A stretch of 58,140 nucleotides of DNA. It comes from Balneolaceae bacterium (GTDB lineage: Bacteria; Bacteroidota; Rhodothermia; Balneolales; Balneolaceae). The stretch covers positions 58,878 through 117,017 of the forward strand of contig SLKI01000048.1 of NCBI GenBank assembly GCA_007134695.1. Direction: 5' to 3'. Numbering within the stretch: the first letter of the stretch is position 1; each line of letters opens with the position of its first letter. The notes under the pieces were generated by a model that was not told the origin of the DNA, ran no database searches, and saw nothing but the letters and a program-made list of their open reading frames with translations. Positions 28,437 to 37,111 of this stretch are shown in pieces. A program made the position numbers and the translations under genes.

Positions 28437-28464
28437 AAACCGGCCCGTTGGCCGGTTTTTTTTT
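28437..28464 (+). terminator. Rho-independent terminator after rplT
   Basis: An 8-base stem AAACCGGC (28437-28444) and GCCGGTTT (28451-28458) with a CCGTTG loop is followed by T to 28464. It separates the infC-rpmI-rplT unit from pheS-pheT. Confidence 0.95.
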
Positions 28465-28566
28465 GTCTGAAGATTGAATAACATCCATCCTTTTATAATG
28501 AAGTGTCAATGGGAACGGTGATTCCGAAGATGGTCTGTATCGGAAGCCCGGAAACTTTAGTATCTG

Positions 28567-29577
28567 ATGATTTCAAAAATCAACGAACTAACTGAAGCGA
28601 TCAATCAGGCAGACTTGTCAAGTGAGGAGAAACTCGAACAGTTTCGACTTCGGTATCTGGCAAGAAAAGGAGAAATTCAGTCGCTGTTCAAACAGATTGG
28701 CCAGTTGGACGAGAACGAACGAGCCGAAGCGGGCCGACGGATGAACCAGTTGAAAGCACTTGCCGAAGAGAAGTTTGAACAGGCAAAAGAGGAGCTTAAA
28801 TCATCTTCCGATCAGGACATCAGTGCATTGGAGGATATCTCCTTGCCCGTCGAGCCTACCTACGCCGGATCGCTCCACCCTCTCACCCGAACTCAAAACG
28901 AGATGAAGGAGATCTTTCTCCGCCTTGGGTTTGATGTAGCCCACGGCCCGGAGGTTGAAGATGATTTCCATAACTTTACTGCTCTTAACTTCCCGCCCGA
29001 TCATCCGGCCAGGGATATGCAAGACACTTTTTTTGTTCGCAAATCAGAGAAGGGACATCATGACGATCTGGTATTACGAACTCATACCTCCCCCGTTCAG
29101 ATTCGCCTGATGAAAGAGACCCCACCTCCTATTCGATCAGTCATACCGGGAAGGGTTTACAGAAACGAGGCCGTGACCGCCAAATCCTATTTTCAGTTCT
29201 CTCAAATGGAAGGTCTTTATGTGGACCGAAAGGTGACGATGGGGGAATTGATCGAAACGCTTGTTCGCTTTGCCCGGCTGATGTATGGAAGTGATGTAGA
29301 GTATCGAGTCCGTCCCTCCTTTTTCCCGTTTACAGAACCCAGCATCGAGATGGATATCTGGTGGGATTCGGATCGTGGAGGTCAGTGGCTGGAAATTCTG
29401 GGTGCCGGCATGGTCGATCCCAATGTTTTTGAAGCCGTAGGCCTGGACCCCGAAGTAACGACTGGCTTCGCTTTTGGAATGGGTGTGGATCGAATCGCCA
29501 TGCTTCGATATGGAATCGACGACATTCGTACTCTGTATGAAAATGACATTCGATTGCTGAACCAATTCTCCGATTAA
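28567..29577 (+). CDS. pheS: Phenylalanyl-tRNA synthetase alpha subunit
   Basis: PheS forms the catalytic half of the alpha2beta2 enzyme that charges tRNA-Phe. An N-terminal coiled coil (residues 1-85) binds tRNA. The class II core shows HPLTRTQNEMKEIF, DTFFVRKS, VLRTHTSPVQIRLM, FSQMEGLYVDRKVTMGEL and the C-terminal GFAFGMGVDRIAMLRYGI (motif 3). Length (336) is normal. The pheT gene starts four bases after its stop, so the two subunits are made from one message. Confidence 0.97.
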   Translation: MISKINELTEAINQADLSSEEKLEQFRLRYLARKGEIQSLFKQIGQLDENERAEAGRRMNQLKALAEEKFEQAKEELKSSSDQDISALEDISLPVEPTYAGSLHPLTRTQNEMKEIFLRLGFDVAHGPEVEDDFHNFTALNFPPDHPARDMQDTFFVRKSEKGHHDDLVLRTHTSPVQIRLMKETPPPIRSVIPGRVYRNEAVTAKSYFQFSQMEGLYVDRKVTMGELIETLVRFARLMYGSDVEYRVRPSFFPFTEPSIEMDIWWDSDRGGQWLEILGAGMVDPNVFEAVGLDPEVTTGFAFGMGVDRIAMLRYGIDDIRTLYENDIRLLNQFSD

Positions 29578-29581
29578 TTCC

Positions 29582-31993
29582 ATGAAAGTTTCATTCAACT
29601 GGTTAAAAAACTATCTCGAACTGGATCACTCCCCGGAAAAACTGGCGGAGATGCTTACACTTGTCGGCCTTGAAGTTGAAAGTGTAGAAACGTTCGGTAC
29701 CGATTTTAATGGTTTTGTTGTCGGTGAGGTTATCGATGTCAGAGATCATCCGAATGCCGACAAATTAACACTCTGCCGGGTCAACCTGGGTAAAGACCAG
29801 GTGCAGATTGTATGTGGAGCCGACAATGTCGCTGCAGGACAAAAAGTGCCGGTAGCTGTCGTGGGCACAAAACTGCCATCCGGTACCGGTTCAAAAGCAG
29901 CCGGAATGGAAATTAAGAAAGTGAAATTACGGGGTGAAATTTCGGAAGGAATGATCTGTTCTGAATCAGAGCTTGGTATCGGTGACGATCACTCCGGCAT
30001 TATGGTAATGGATAGCTCTCTGAAGGCGGGAATTCCGCTTCATCAAGCTCTTGGAATAGAAACCGACACTGTTTTCGATATCGGCCTGACCCCCAATCGG
30101 CCGGATGCTGCCTGCCATATCGGTGTGGCAAGGGATCTCGGGGCCGTACTGAAAAAACAGATTGACAACCCCTGCAAAGAGAGTACGGATGATTCGATAT
30201 CTCTTGACGAGAAGATCCAAATCGAGATTAAAGAGACGGACAAATGTAAAAGATATGTGGGAAAGATCGTTACCGATATCAAGGTTGATGAATCTCCGGC
30301 CTGGCTCAAAAACCGATTGCTCAGTATCGGCCTCCGGCCGATCAACAATGTAGTAGATGCCACCAACTACATACTCCATGAAACAGGTCAGCCCCTGCAC
30401 GCTTTTGATTACGACAAACTTGAGGAGAAGAGGATCGTTGTTAAAAGCTTCGAGAAGGAGATCTCATTTCGTACACTCGACGGCATAGAGCGAAAAGTAG
30501 CGCCCGGTACTCTTTTTATCTGCAACGGGGAAAAACCGGTGGCAATAGCCGGTATTATGGGTGGAGAAGAGTCGGAAGTTGTGGAATCAACCCAATCGAT
30601 CCTGTTGGAAAGCGCCTGGTTCGAGCCCTCGTTCATACGGCGGTCTTCTCGGGCACTTGGATTGCAAACCGATTCCTCTTATCGCTTCGAGCGAGGTGTC
30701 GATCCGAATCTGGCAAACAAAGCCTGTGAAAGAGCTGCGAATCTGATTGCAGAGATTACAGGAGGAACTATACTGGATGGATCTGCTGATATCTATCCCT
30801 CAGTCATTACACCCTGGCAGCTTTCCCTGAGAATCGACCGGCTTAACAGCCTGCTAGGAATGGAGGTCGATCCGGGAGAAGCTGAAGAGATTTTAAACTT
30901 GCTTGAAATTGAGACAGATCGCAGCGACAGAGTGATCGACTGTACGATACCCACGTTTCGTCCCGACCTGACGCGGGAAGTGGATCTGATCGAAGAGGTT
31001 GGAAGAATTCTGGATTACAATACGATTCCCGAACCGGAATCTGCACCCTTTTTCAGCCCTGCTCCCCTGAGCAGCTGGGAAATAATTCATTCTCGAGTCC
31101 GGTCTCTCGCAGCAGGGTTGCGTTTTAAAGAGATTTCAACCAACTCCCTGATCTCGAAGAATGAGAGCGAGCTGGAAGAAACAAGCGGAAACAAGCTGCA
31201 AACATTGAACCCCGTTTCAAACGAAGCGACACATCTGCGCAGCTCACTGCTGCCCGGTTTTCTGAAATCTGTCGCATTCAATTTAAATCGAAAAGCCAAT
31301 ACACTTCGATTTTTTGAGATCGGCCATGTATTTAGATCCTCAGAGGATGGTACATGGATTTCAGGAATCGAGGAGCATAGCAGATTGCTTCTGGGCATCT
31401 GTGGTTATCGCCAGAAAGGAGATTGGCGGGGTGAGGATCAACCTTACACTATTTTTGACCTGAAAGCCGATCTCGAATCATTTTTTCAACAACTCGGAAT
31501 CCTTTCGCAATTGAAGGGATCTATTGCCGAGCCGAATCGGCTCGAGTACCAGTTGAACGGCCAGAAGGTGGCAACCCTGTCGAAAGTAGTTCCGGAACTT
31601 TTGGAGAAATTCAATATAGAATTGCCTCTTTTTGCTGCAGAAATTGACCTGACCTTGATCCATCAAAGCGGCTTGACCGAAACTGAAACCGGTTACCGGC
31701 CGCCGGCCAAATATCCGACATTCGAATATGATGCCGCCTATGTAGTGCCAACATCCGAACCGGCCGGACGACTTCTGGAATTGATCCGTAAAAGTGCAGG
31801 TAAGAACCTTCACAGACTTGAAGTTTTCGATATTTACGAGGGAGAAAACCTTGGAAAAGGGAAAAAAAGTATTGCTTTTCGGCTTACTTTTTTAGATCGT
31901 AATAAAACATTGAACATCAATGATGTAGAACCTGTCGTTCAGAAGGTTACTAAAGTTCTCGAAAACGAAGCGGGAGCAAAACTGCGATCCTGA
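29582..31993 (+). CDS. pheT: Phenylalanyl-tRNA synthetase beta subunit
   Basis: PheT is the structural and editing subunit of 803 residues. Domains: tRNA-binding EMAP-like domain at 40-150 (GEVIDVRDHPNADKLTLCRVNLG), B3/B4 editing domain (LTPNRPDAACHIGVARDL; FDYDKLEE), B5 (DRSAD region with FRPDLTREVDLIEEVGRI), the catalytic-like core, and the C-terminal anticodon-binding domain (PPAKYPTFEYDAAYVV; FDIYEGENLGKGKKSIAF). All are present and in order. The next gene starts 16 bases later. Confidence 0.97.
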   Translation: MKVSFNWLKNYLELDHSPEKLAEMLTLVGLEVESVETFGTDFNGFVVGEVIDVRDHPNADKLTLCRVNLGKDQVQIVCGADNVAAGQKVPVAVVGTKLPSGTGSKAAGMEIKKVKLRGEISEGMICSESELGIGDDHSGIMVMDSSLKAGIPLHQALGIETDTVFDIGLTPNRPDAACHIGVARDLGAVLKKQIDNPCKESTDDSISLDEKIQIEIKETDKCKRYVGKIVTDIKVDESPAWLKNRLLSIGLRPINNVVDATNYILHETGQPLHAFDYDKLEEKRIVVKSFEKEISFRTLDGIERKVAPGTLFICNGEKPVAIAGIMGGEESEVVESTQSILLESAWFEPSFIRRSSRALGLQTDSSYRFERGVDPNLANKACERAANLIAEITGGTILDGSADIYPSVITPWQLSLRIDRLNSLLGMEVDPGEAEEILNLLEIETDRSDRVIDCTIPTFRPDLTREVDLIEEVGRILDYNTIPEPESAPFFSPAPLSSWEIIHSRVRSLAAGLRFKEISTNSLISKNESELEETSGNKLQTLNPVSNEATHLRSSLLPGFLKSVAFNLNRKANTLRFFEIGHVFRSSEDGTWISGIEEHSRLLLGICGYRQKGDWRGEDQPYTIFDLKADLESFFQQLGILSQLKGSIAEPNRLEYQLNGQKVATLSKVVPELLEKFNIELPLFAAEIDLTLIHQSGLTETETGYRPPAKYPTFEYDAAYVVPTSEPAGRLLELIRKSAGKNLHRLEVFDIYEGENLGKGKKSIAFRLTFLDRNKTLNINDVEPVVQKVTKVLENEAGAKLRS

Positions 31994-32009
31994 AATAATC
32001 TACCTGACC

Positions 32010-32258
32010 GTGAACGCACCGAATCCGCAGTTCAAACGATTTCAACAACTGTTGAGTCAGATTCGAGAAGGACTTCTTGAACTCCGGCAAAGAAATCGTA
32101 CCCTCGCAGAGGAAAACCGACGGCTTCGGGATAAGATTGAAGAGATGGAAGCTGAGTCGGGCGACATTTTCTCAACTCTTGGTGAATCCGACAGAATTGC
32201 ACTTCGGCATCAGATCGACGGTCTTATTGCAAAAATAGATCGACATTTGGAGGGGTAA
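32010..32258 (+). CDS. Short coiled-coil protein preceding ZapA (ZapB-like)
   Basis: This 82-residue protein starts at GTG 32010. Residues 10-45 are a leucine-rich coiled coil (LLSQIREGLLELRQRNRTLAEENRRLRDKIEEM) and a short helix follows. It lies between pheT and zapA, five bases before the zapA start. Small coiled-coil proteins at this place in Bacteroidota-type genomes look like ZapB, the ZapA-binding division factor, but sequence similarity alone cannot prove that for a coiled coil. It is probably real, given spacing and composition. Confidence 0.7.
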   Translation: MNAPNPQFKRFQQLLSQIREGLLELRQRNRTLAEENRRLRDKIEEMEAESGDIFSTLGESDRIALRHQIDGLIAKIDRHLEG

Positions 32259-32262
32259 TTGC

Positions 32263-32556
32263 GTGCAATCGATAAAAGTAACCATACTCGGTAAGCAGTA
32301 TCCATTAAAAGTGGCAGATGAAGAAGTGGAGACGATGCATCAGATTGCAAGATTTGTCGATGAGAAGTTTCGTCTCTATAAACGAGAACTGAACAAACAA
32401 CCGGATACCACAATTATGGTACTTGCCGCATTGAGCATTGCCGAAGAGCTCTTTGAAGCCCGAAAGGAGATGCATGAGCATCAGGGCGACGGAGACCAGA
32501 TGATCCATCGGATAAACGAGAGCCTGGAAGAGCTGCTGGATGAAATACGCCAGTAA
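32263..32556 (+). CDS. zapA: Cell division protein ZapA
   Basis: ZapA bundles FtsZ filaments at midcell. The 97-residue protein starts at GTG 32263 and shows the family pattern: VTILGKQYPLKVADEEVETMHQIARFVDEKF in the globular head, MVLAALSIAEELFEAR, then a C-terminal coiled coil. It is the last gene of the run thrS to zapA and is translationally close to the coiled-coil gene before it. Confidence 0.92.
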   Translation: MQSIKVTILGKQYPLKVADEEVETMHQIARFVDEKFRLYKRELNKQPDTTIMVLAALSIAEELFEARKEMHEHQGDGDQMIHRINESLEELLDEIRQ

Positions 32557-32618
32557 ACATTTCAAACGACCGCCTGTCGCACGGCAGACTGCTAACAACC
32601 CTTAACGCTGATAGATCA

Positions 32619-32987
32619 ATGAAATCACAGACTCCCAAATTGATTACAACCATTGTTGCAACTGTGGCATCCGGAATTCCAATATGGACGGTTTCGGCCA
32701 GAGATTTTTCAATGACCGATCCTCAGTTTCTCGGAATTCTTGCCCTGATCGGCGTTTCAGTGACAGTCGTTGCAGCGCTGCTATCCAGTTTGCAGCCGAA
32801 AGATACCATCGGTGCAGTTACCGCCGGTTTTGGCTTGGCGATCATCTTGAGGTTTTTTGGAGATATGTTCTTCGGAACGGCTCAACACGCTTCCCTTGGA
32901 CTCGACCTGGTCATCGCCCTTGCTGTCGGTGCAGCTTCCGCCTGGCTGGGAACACTGGTCATTCGCATTAAAAAAGAGAATCGTTAA
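32619..32987 (+). CDS. Small inner-membrane protein, unknown function
   Basis: I do not recognise this 122-residue protein. It has three to four hydrophobic segments: near 8-25 (weak), 38-60 (FLGILALIGVSVTVVAALLSS), 67-84 (IGAVTAGFGLAIILRFFG) and 95-115 (LDLVIALAVGAASAWLGTLV), ending in a positively charged tail, RIKKENR. It sits 60 bases after zapA and almost abuts the YmdB-type gene, so it is probably part of the same operon. It has no signal peptide and no conserved catalytic motif. Confidence 0.65.
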   Translation: MKSQTPKLITTIVATVASGIPIWTVSARDFSMTDPQFLGILALIGVSVTVVAALLSSLQPKDTIGAVTAGFGLAIILRFFGDMFFGTAQHASLGLDLVIALAVGAASAWLGTLVIRIKKENR

Positions 32988-33016
32988 AAATGCCATGCGA
33001 CAGGGGTCGCATCCAT

Positions 33017-33835
33017 ATGTCCTCACCCGTCAAGTTACTTTTTGTTGCTGATATCGTCGGGCAGCCCGGCCTGCATCTGCTCAATACGATTCTGCCCGGA
33101 CTGATCGACAAATATAAAACCCATTTTGTTATCGCCAATGCAGAAAATGCACATCAAGGCCGCGGAATCAACCGGCAGATCGTTCAATCACTTTATGATT
33201 CCGGGGTGAATGTTATTACCGGCGGTAATCATTCGTTCGACAAGTGGAAGATCTTTCCCTACATGAAAAAAGATCCGTACCTGCTCCGGCCTCTAAATTT
33301 TCCAAAGGGTGTTCCCGGATTCGGATACTGTCTGACGAAAATACCCGGAACAGAGAGGCAGATAGCTGTTATCAATCTTCAGGGGCGTGCTTTCATGGCG
33401 GATATCGACGATCCGTTCAGTACTGCTGAATGGATCGTGGAAAAACTCCGTGAAGAGACCTCACTGATCATCGTTGATTTTCATGCTGAAGCAACAGCCG
33501 AAAAAATGGCTCTGGCCTGGGAGCTCGATTCCAGAGTCTCTCTGCTAATCGGAACCCATACCCACGTACCGACCAACGATGCTCAAATACTTCCGGGTGG
33601 TACCGGTTATATTACGGATGCGGGCATGACCGGCCCGTTCGACTCAGTTATCGGAATGGATAAAAAAAGCTCCATCATTCGATTTACACGAAGTTTACCC
33701 CAAAAATTCAAAGTGGCTAGCGACGATAACAGACTATGCGGCGTTTATGCTGAAATCGATGCCGAATCCGGAAAATGTATTCATATCGAACCCGTTGTAT
33801 ACCCCTCATTCAAATCCAGCACCAAGAAGCAATGA
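33017..33835 (+). CDS. YmdB-type metallophosphoesterase (TIGR00282)
   Basis: Members of this family hydrolyse cyclic nucleotides such as cAMP with a dinuclear iron centre. Ligand motifs are in order: VADIVGQPG (metal Asp), NAENAHQGRG, GGNHSFDK (Asn-His), VDFHAEATAEK (His) and GTHTHVPTND (two His). The ATG at 33017 gives 272 residues, the normal size; an upstream start at 32990 would add nine residues with no counterpart. In Bacillus YmdB affects motility and biofilm choice, but the role in this phylum is unknown. Its stop overlaps the lolD start (ATGA). Confidence 0.9.
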   Translation: MSSPVKLLFVADIVGQPGLHLLNTILPGLIDKYKTHFVIANAENAHQGRGINRQIVQSLYDSGVNVITGGNHSFDKWKIFPYMKKDPYLLRPLNFPKGVPGFGYCLTKIPGTERQIAVINLQGRAFMADIDDPFSTAEWIVEKLREETSLIIVDFHAEATAEKMALAWELDSRVSLLIGTHTHVPTNDAQILPGGTGYITDAGMTGPFDSVIGMDKKSSIIRFTRSLPQKFKVASDDNRLCGVYAEIDAESGKCIHIEPVVYPSFKSSTKKQ

Positions 33836-34536
33836 CTTTGTCGCGTGAGATTATCAGAGCTGAAAAGATCCATAAGACCTATCCCTCCAGGTCTGGTAAA
33901 GGTGTACTCGAAGTGTTAAAGAATGTCGATTTAACCGTCCATTCTTCTCAGATTACAGCCGTCATCGGTTCGAGCGGCTGCGGGAAAAGCACTCTTCTGC
34001 ACCTGCTGGGTGGCCTGGACCGGCCCGACTCTGGAAGCGTGTATTGGGATGGCCAATCAATTTACGATTGGGACCCTGACAAACTTGCCGAAGAGAGAAA
34101 TCGCAGAGTTGGGTTCATTTTTCAGTTTCACCATTTGCTGCCGGAATTTACTGCAGTGGAGAATGTCTATATGCCGGCATTGATTGCCGGCCAACCTGTC
34201 GAGAAAGCGGAAGAGCGGGCAATGCAATTGCTGGACCAGGTTGGGATGGCTGATCGAAGCCAGCATCGGCCCTCTCAACTTTCGGGAGGAGAACAGCAGC
34301 GGGTAGCGATCTGCAGAGCACTGATGAACAAGCCGGGGCTTCTGCTGGCTGATGAACCGACCGGCAACCTGGATGAAGAGAATACGGAACTTGTATTAAG
34401 CCAGTTGTTCGACCTTCGAAAATCTGAACAGGTAGCCATGGTACTCATTACACATGAAAAAGAGATCGCCTCACGCTGCAACACGATGTATGAGTTGAAA
34501 CAGGGCGCACTTCATCCATACACCCTTGTTAACTGA
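33832..34536 (+). CDS. lolD: Lipoprotein-releasing ABC ATPase LolD
   Basis: LolD drives extraction of lipoproteins from the inner membrane through the LolCE permease. The 234-residue protein has Walker A GSSGCGKST, a Q-loop Gln in FIFQFHHLLPEFTA, signature LSGGEQQRVAICRAL, Walker B LLLADEPTGNLDEE and the H-loop THEKE. The leader of the FQFHHLLPEF motif is typical of LolD/MacB. The ATG at 33832 overlaps the previous stop by four bases. The permease is not adjacent; a LolC/E-like gene lies at 53103. Confidence 0.9.
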   Translation: MTLSREIIRAEKIHKTYPSRSGKGVLEVLKNVDLTVHSSQITAVIGSSGCGKSTLLHLLGGLDRPDSGSVYWDGQSIYDWDPDKLAEERNRRVGFIFQFHHLLPEFTAVENVYMPALIAGQPVEKAEERAMQLLDQVGMADRSQHRPSQLSGGEQQRVAICRALMNKPGLLLADEPTGNLDEENTELVLSQLFDLRKSEQVAMVLITHEKEIASRCNTMYELKQGALHPYTLVN

Positions 34537-34631
34537 TAGCGTTGAACAAGGCCGGAGACTGCTTGGTTTAGAGTGAAAACTGTCATAACTTTTGCGCCCG
34601 AAAAACAACAAGATTTTCAGGATCGATATTT

Positions 34632-35315
34632 ATGAGCAAGTTGAAACATGATGAGATGGAACAGGATGTACTCATTGAGTACTCCACACGCTTTCTCTAC
34701 TTTTATCGCAACAATAAAGGGGTCGTCTGGGGCACAGGAATCGGTATAGTTCTGGCCGTCGGCTTGACCATCGGATATTTCGTTCACACGGCGCAGCAAA
34801 CAGCCGAAGCAGAAGAACTTCTCGGTACAGCTGAAGAGTATCTGATGCAGGGTGAATATGACCGGGCACTCTATGGAGATGAGGAAGCGTTCACCCTCGG
34901 TTTCATTCAAATTGCCGACAATTACAGCCGCACCCCGTCGGGGAATCTGGCAAACTACTATTCGGCTGCTGTTCTCTACGAAATCGAAGAGTATGAAGAG
35001 GCACTCCACTACATAGTGCGCTTCCGTGTGCCGGACGGTATTACCGGTGTCGGCCCTATCTCATTACATGCTGCTATTCTGGCCGAGCTCGAACGATATG
35101 TCGAAGCAGCGGAAATGTTTGTCGAAGCAGCTTACTGGGACGAAAACGATACGACTACCCCATACAACCTCTACGAAGCGGCTATCGCCTACCAAACGGC
35201 CGGTAATATAGAAGAGGCGGTCTCACTGCTCGAAACGATCATTGATGAGTACCCGGACAGCGACATTTTTTCTGGTGCACAGCGGTTGAAAGGCCGATTA
35301 ACTGCCCGGAACTGA
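34632..35315 (+). CDS. Membrane-anchored TPR protein (YfgM-like)
   Basis: The 227-residue protein has a short cytoplasmic start, one membrane helix at about 35-55 (GVVWGTGIGIVLAVGLTIGYF) and a periplasmic region of tetratricopeptide-like helices (YYSAAVLYEIEEYEEALHYI; NLYEAAIAYQTAGNIEEAVSLLETII). This layout resembles YfgM, an ancillary factor of the SecYEG translocon, but the assignment is by architecture only. Its 3' end overlaps the convergent lipoprotein gene by 18 bases. Confidence 0.8.
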   Translation: MSKLKHDEMEQDVLIEYSTRFLYFYRNNKGVVWGTGIGIVLAVGLTIGYFVHTAQQTAEAEELLGTAEEYLMQGEYDRALYGDEEAFTLGFIQIADNYSRTPSGNLANYYSAAVLYEIEEYEEALHYIVRFRVPDGITGVGPISLHAAILAELERYVEAAEMFVEAAYWDENDTTTPYNLYEAAIAYQTAGNIEEAVSLLETIIDEYPDSDIFSGAQRLKGRLTARN

Positions 35316-36989
35316 GACCTGCTCCCGGTTTTGCGGGATATCGAAACGGATGTTCAGTTCCGACGTAAAGCCTGCCCGGACCGGAATGTCACGCCGCACA
35401 AAGTAGGGTTCCGGTGCTCGATAGGGCTCAACTGATCCGGAATCCCAGCTGTCCGATCCATCCAGATCCTTGAATACAACAGCCGTATAAGTCAGTGGCG
35501 GCAAATCTTCAATCAAAATACGGCCAGTAAAAGTTGTATCAATATGAACTTTTTCCTCTTCGTCAAAAAGGCGAAGATGCAGATGATGATTCTCTTCATC
35601 ATGCAACTCATCTGATCGATCCGGCTCCTCCCCCTCTTCAAAAAGAAATTCGATTGCACCCAGTTGATTGCGTTGCCAGATCGTCGGTTCATATGGGCGT
35701 AACTCCTGTCTGTGGGGATTCCAGATCAGAAACTGCCAGGTGATACCGCTTTGCCAATTCTCTTCCGGGAGTATAATCAGCCGGTGACGGTCAATCTCAA
35801 CGTTGGGCCACTCTTCAATCATGATTTCACCCTCTACAACTCGCAATGAATCGACCACATCATCATCGTCTATCAATTTGTTATAACCGACAACGAATGA
35901 TTCATCATTAAACAGCCCCGGTTCACTGTTATCACCAATAATACGGAGCCCGATCGTATCGGCCTGAGCCGACCCGGTAAACGGGTCTGCAGTAAACCGG
36001 GCCCTGTTTCCCGCCCGGTCGGTAATTCCGGTCAGCTCCAGATGAAATCGATCATCTTCCGGCAGCGGGTCATCTGTCTGTGCCATCAATACCCGATGGT
36101 CGTCCGGCAGCAGATAGAGCGGCCAGGCACCCGTATAACGATTTCCCAATGAATCGATCAGGTCAATTCGTGCAGATTCATCCCAATAAACCTCTTCGTT
36201 GAAACGAAGTCTCATCATCCGTTCAGTCAGCAGACCGACTCCCTGCAAACGCGGCCGGGTCGTGTCAGGTTTTTCGATATAGATGGTTCCAAGGTCGATC
36301 TCATCTCCCCTCTCAAGAGTAAATGTGGAATCATAAAACGGCTGTGCAAATTCACGGTCCCTATCCCATATTCGATTTCTATTCGTATCATCGACCCAAA
36401 GAGCTTTGTAACGATCTTCAGCCAGGTAGGAGAACTCCACCTGCCCCGCTGTATCGGTCTGGGCTATGTAATTCGCCCGTGCGGCCAGGTCGAATGGCTC
36501 TCTGTATAGAAATACCCGGTAGCCAGATTCTGCAGTACCATCATCCGCCAAACGAACACGTGCCGTAACCCGACCTTCGTCAATCTCCGGCCCGGTGGAA
36601 ATCGCAAGTGAATAGGGTGCCCCCAGGTTATTGTTTCGGGTGTCCTGCAGTTCAGTTCCGATCGTAATGATAACCGTCGTATTTTCAGGAAGATCTCTTT
36701 CGAATCGTATCGTAGCCGTTCTCCTGCTCCAGCTAACGTCATATCCAATCGCCAGATCCGGCTCTACCTCGATCGCTTCGAGAAGGGAGGAACGGCTTAC
36801 AAACTTCGAGAAGGTAAATTCCACCACTCTGCCGTCGAAGTTAACTGTTTCGTTAACCGGCCTGGTCTCTACAATTTCCGGCGGAGTACGATCCGGTGGA
36901 CCGCCTGTCGGTGCAACCGGAGTTGCACAAGAGACAAGCCCTGCAACCATAACTGTGACAATAAAAATGGCAAGCTGTCTGATCAGCAC
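35298..36989 (-). CDS. Ig-like domain lipoprotein
   Basis: The protein begins with a lipoprotein signal, VLIRQLAIFIVTVMVAGLVSC, with the lipid-bearing Cys at about residue 21 from the GTG at 36989. Next comes an SbsA-type Ig-like domain (DRTPPEIVETRPVNETVNFDGRVVEFTFSKFVS, residues 30-130), whose pattern is common in Bacteroidota envelope proteins. The remaining 430 residues are beta-rich, acidic repeats probably forming further Ig-like folds. A role in surface structure or gliding-related assembly is possible but unproven. A TTG at 37031 could add 14 residues. Confidence 0.8.
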   Translation of the reverse strand: MLIRQLAIFIVTVMVAGLVSCATPVAPTGGPPDRTPPEIVETRPVNETVNFDGRVVEFTFSKFVSRSSLLEAIEVEPDLAIGYDVSWSRRTATIRFERDLPENTTVIITIGTELQDTRNNNLGAPYSLAISTGPEIDEGRVTARVRLADDGTAESGYRVFLYREPFDLAARANYIAQTDTAGQVEFSYLAEDRYKALWVDDTNRNRIWDRDREFAQPFYDSTFTLERGDEIDLGTIYIEKPDTTRPRLQGVGLLTERMMRLRFNEEVYWDESARIDLIDSLGNRYTGAWPLYLLPDDHRVLMAQTDDPLPEDDRFHLELTGITDRAGNRARFTADPFTGSAQADTIGLRIIGDNSEPGLFNDESFVVGYNKLIDDDDVVDSLRVVEGEIMIEEWPNVEIDRHRLIILPEENWQSGITWQFLIWNPHRQELRPYEPTIWQRNQLGAIEFLFEEGEEPDRSDELHDEENHHLHLRLFDEEEKVHIDTTFTGRILIEDLPPLTYTAVVFKDLDGSDSWDSGSVEPYRAPEPYFVRRDIPVRAGFTSELNIRFDIPQNREQVSVPGS

Positions 36990-37111
36990 AAAAGAGGAGT
37001 CAATTTCATGGGGTGATTCAAAATATAACAAGAAACGTAAAACAACCGAAGATATGCGAAATTCAGCTTATTACGCTATTTTGACTACAGAAACTTTTGG
37101 TCAGATACCTT

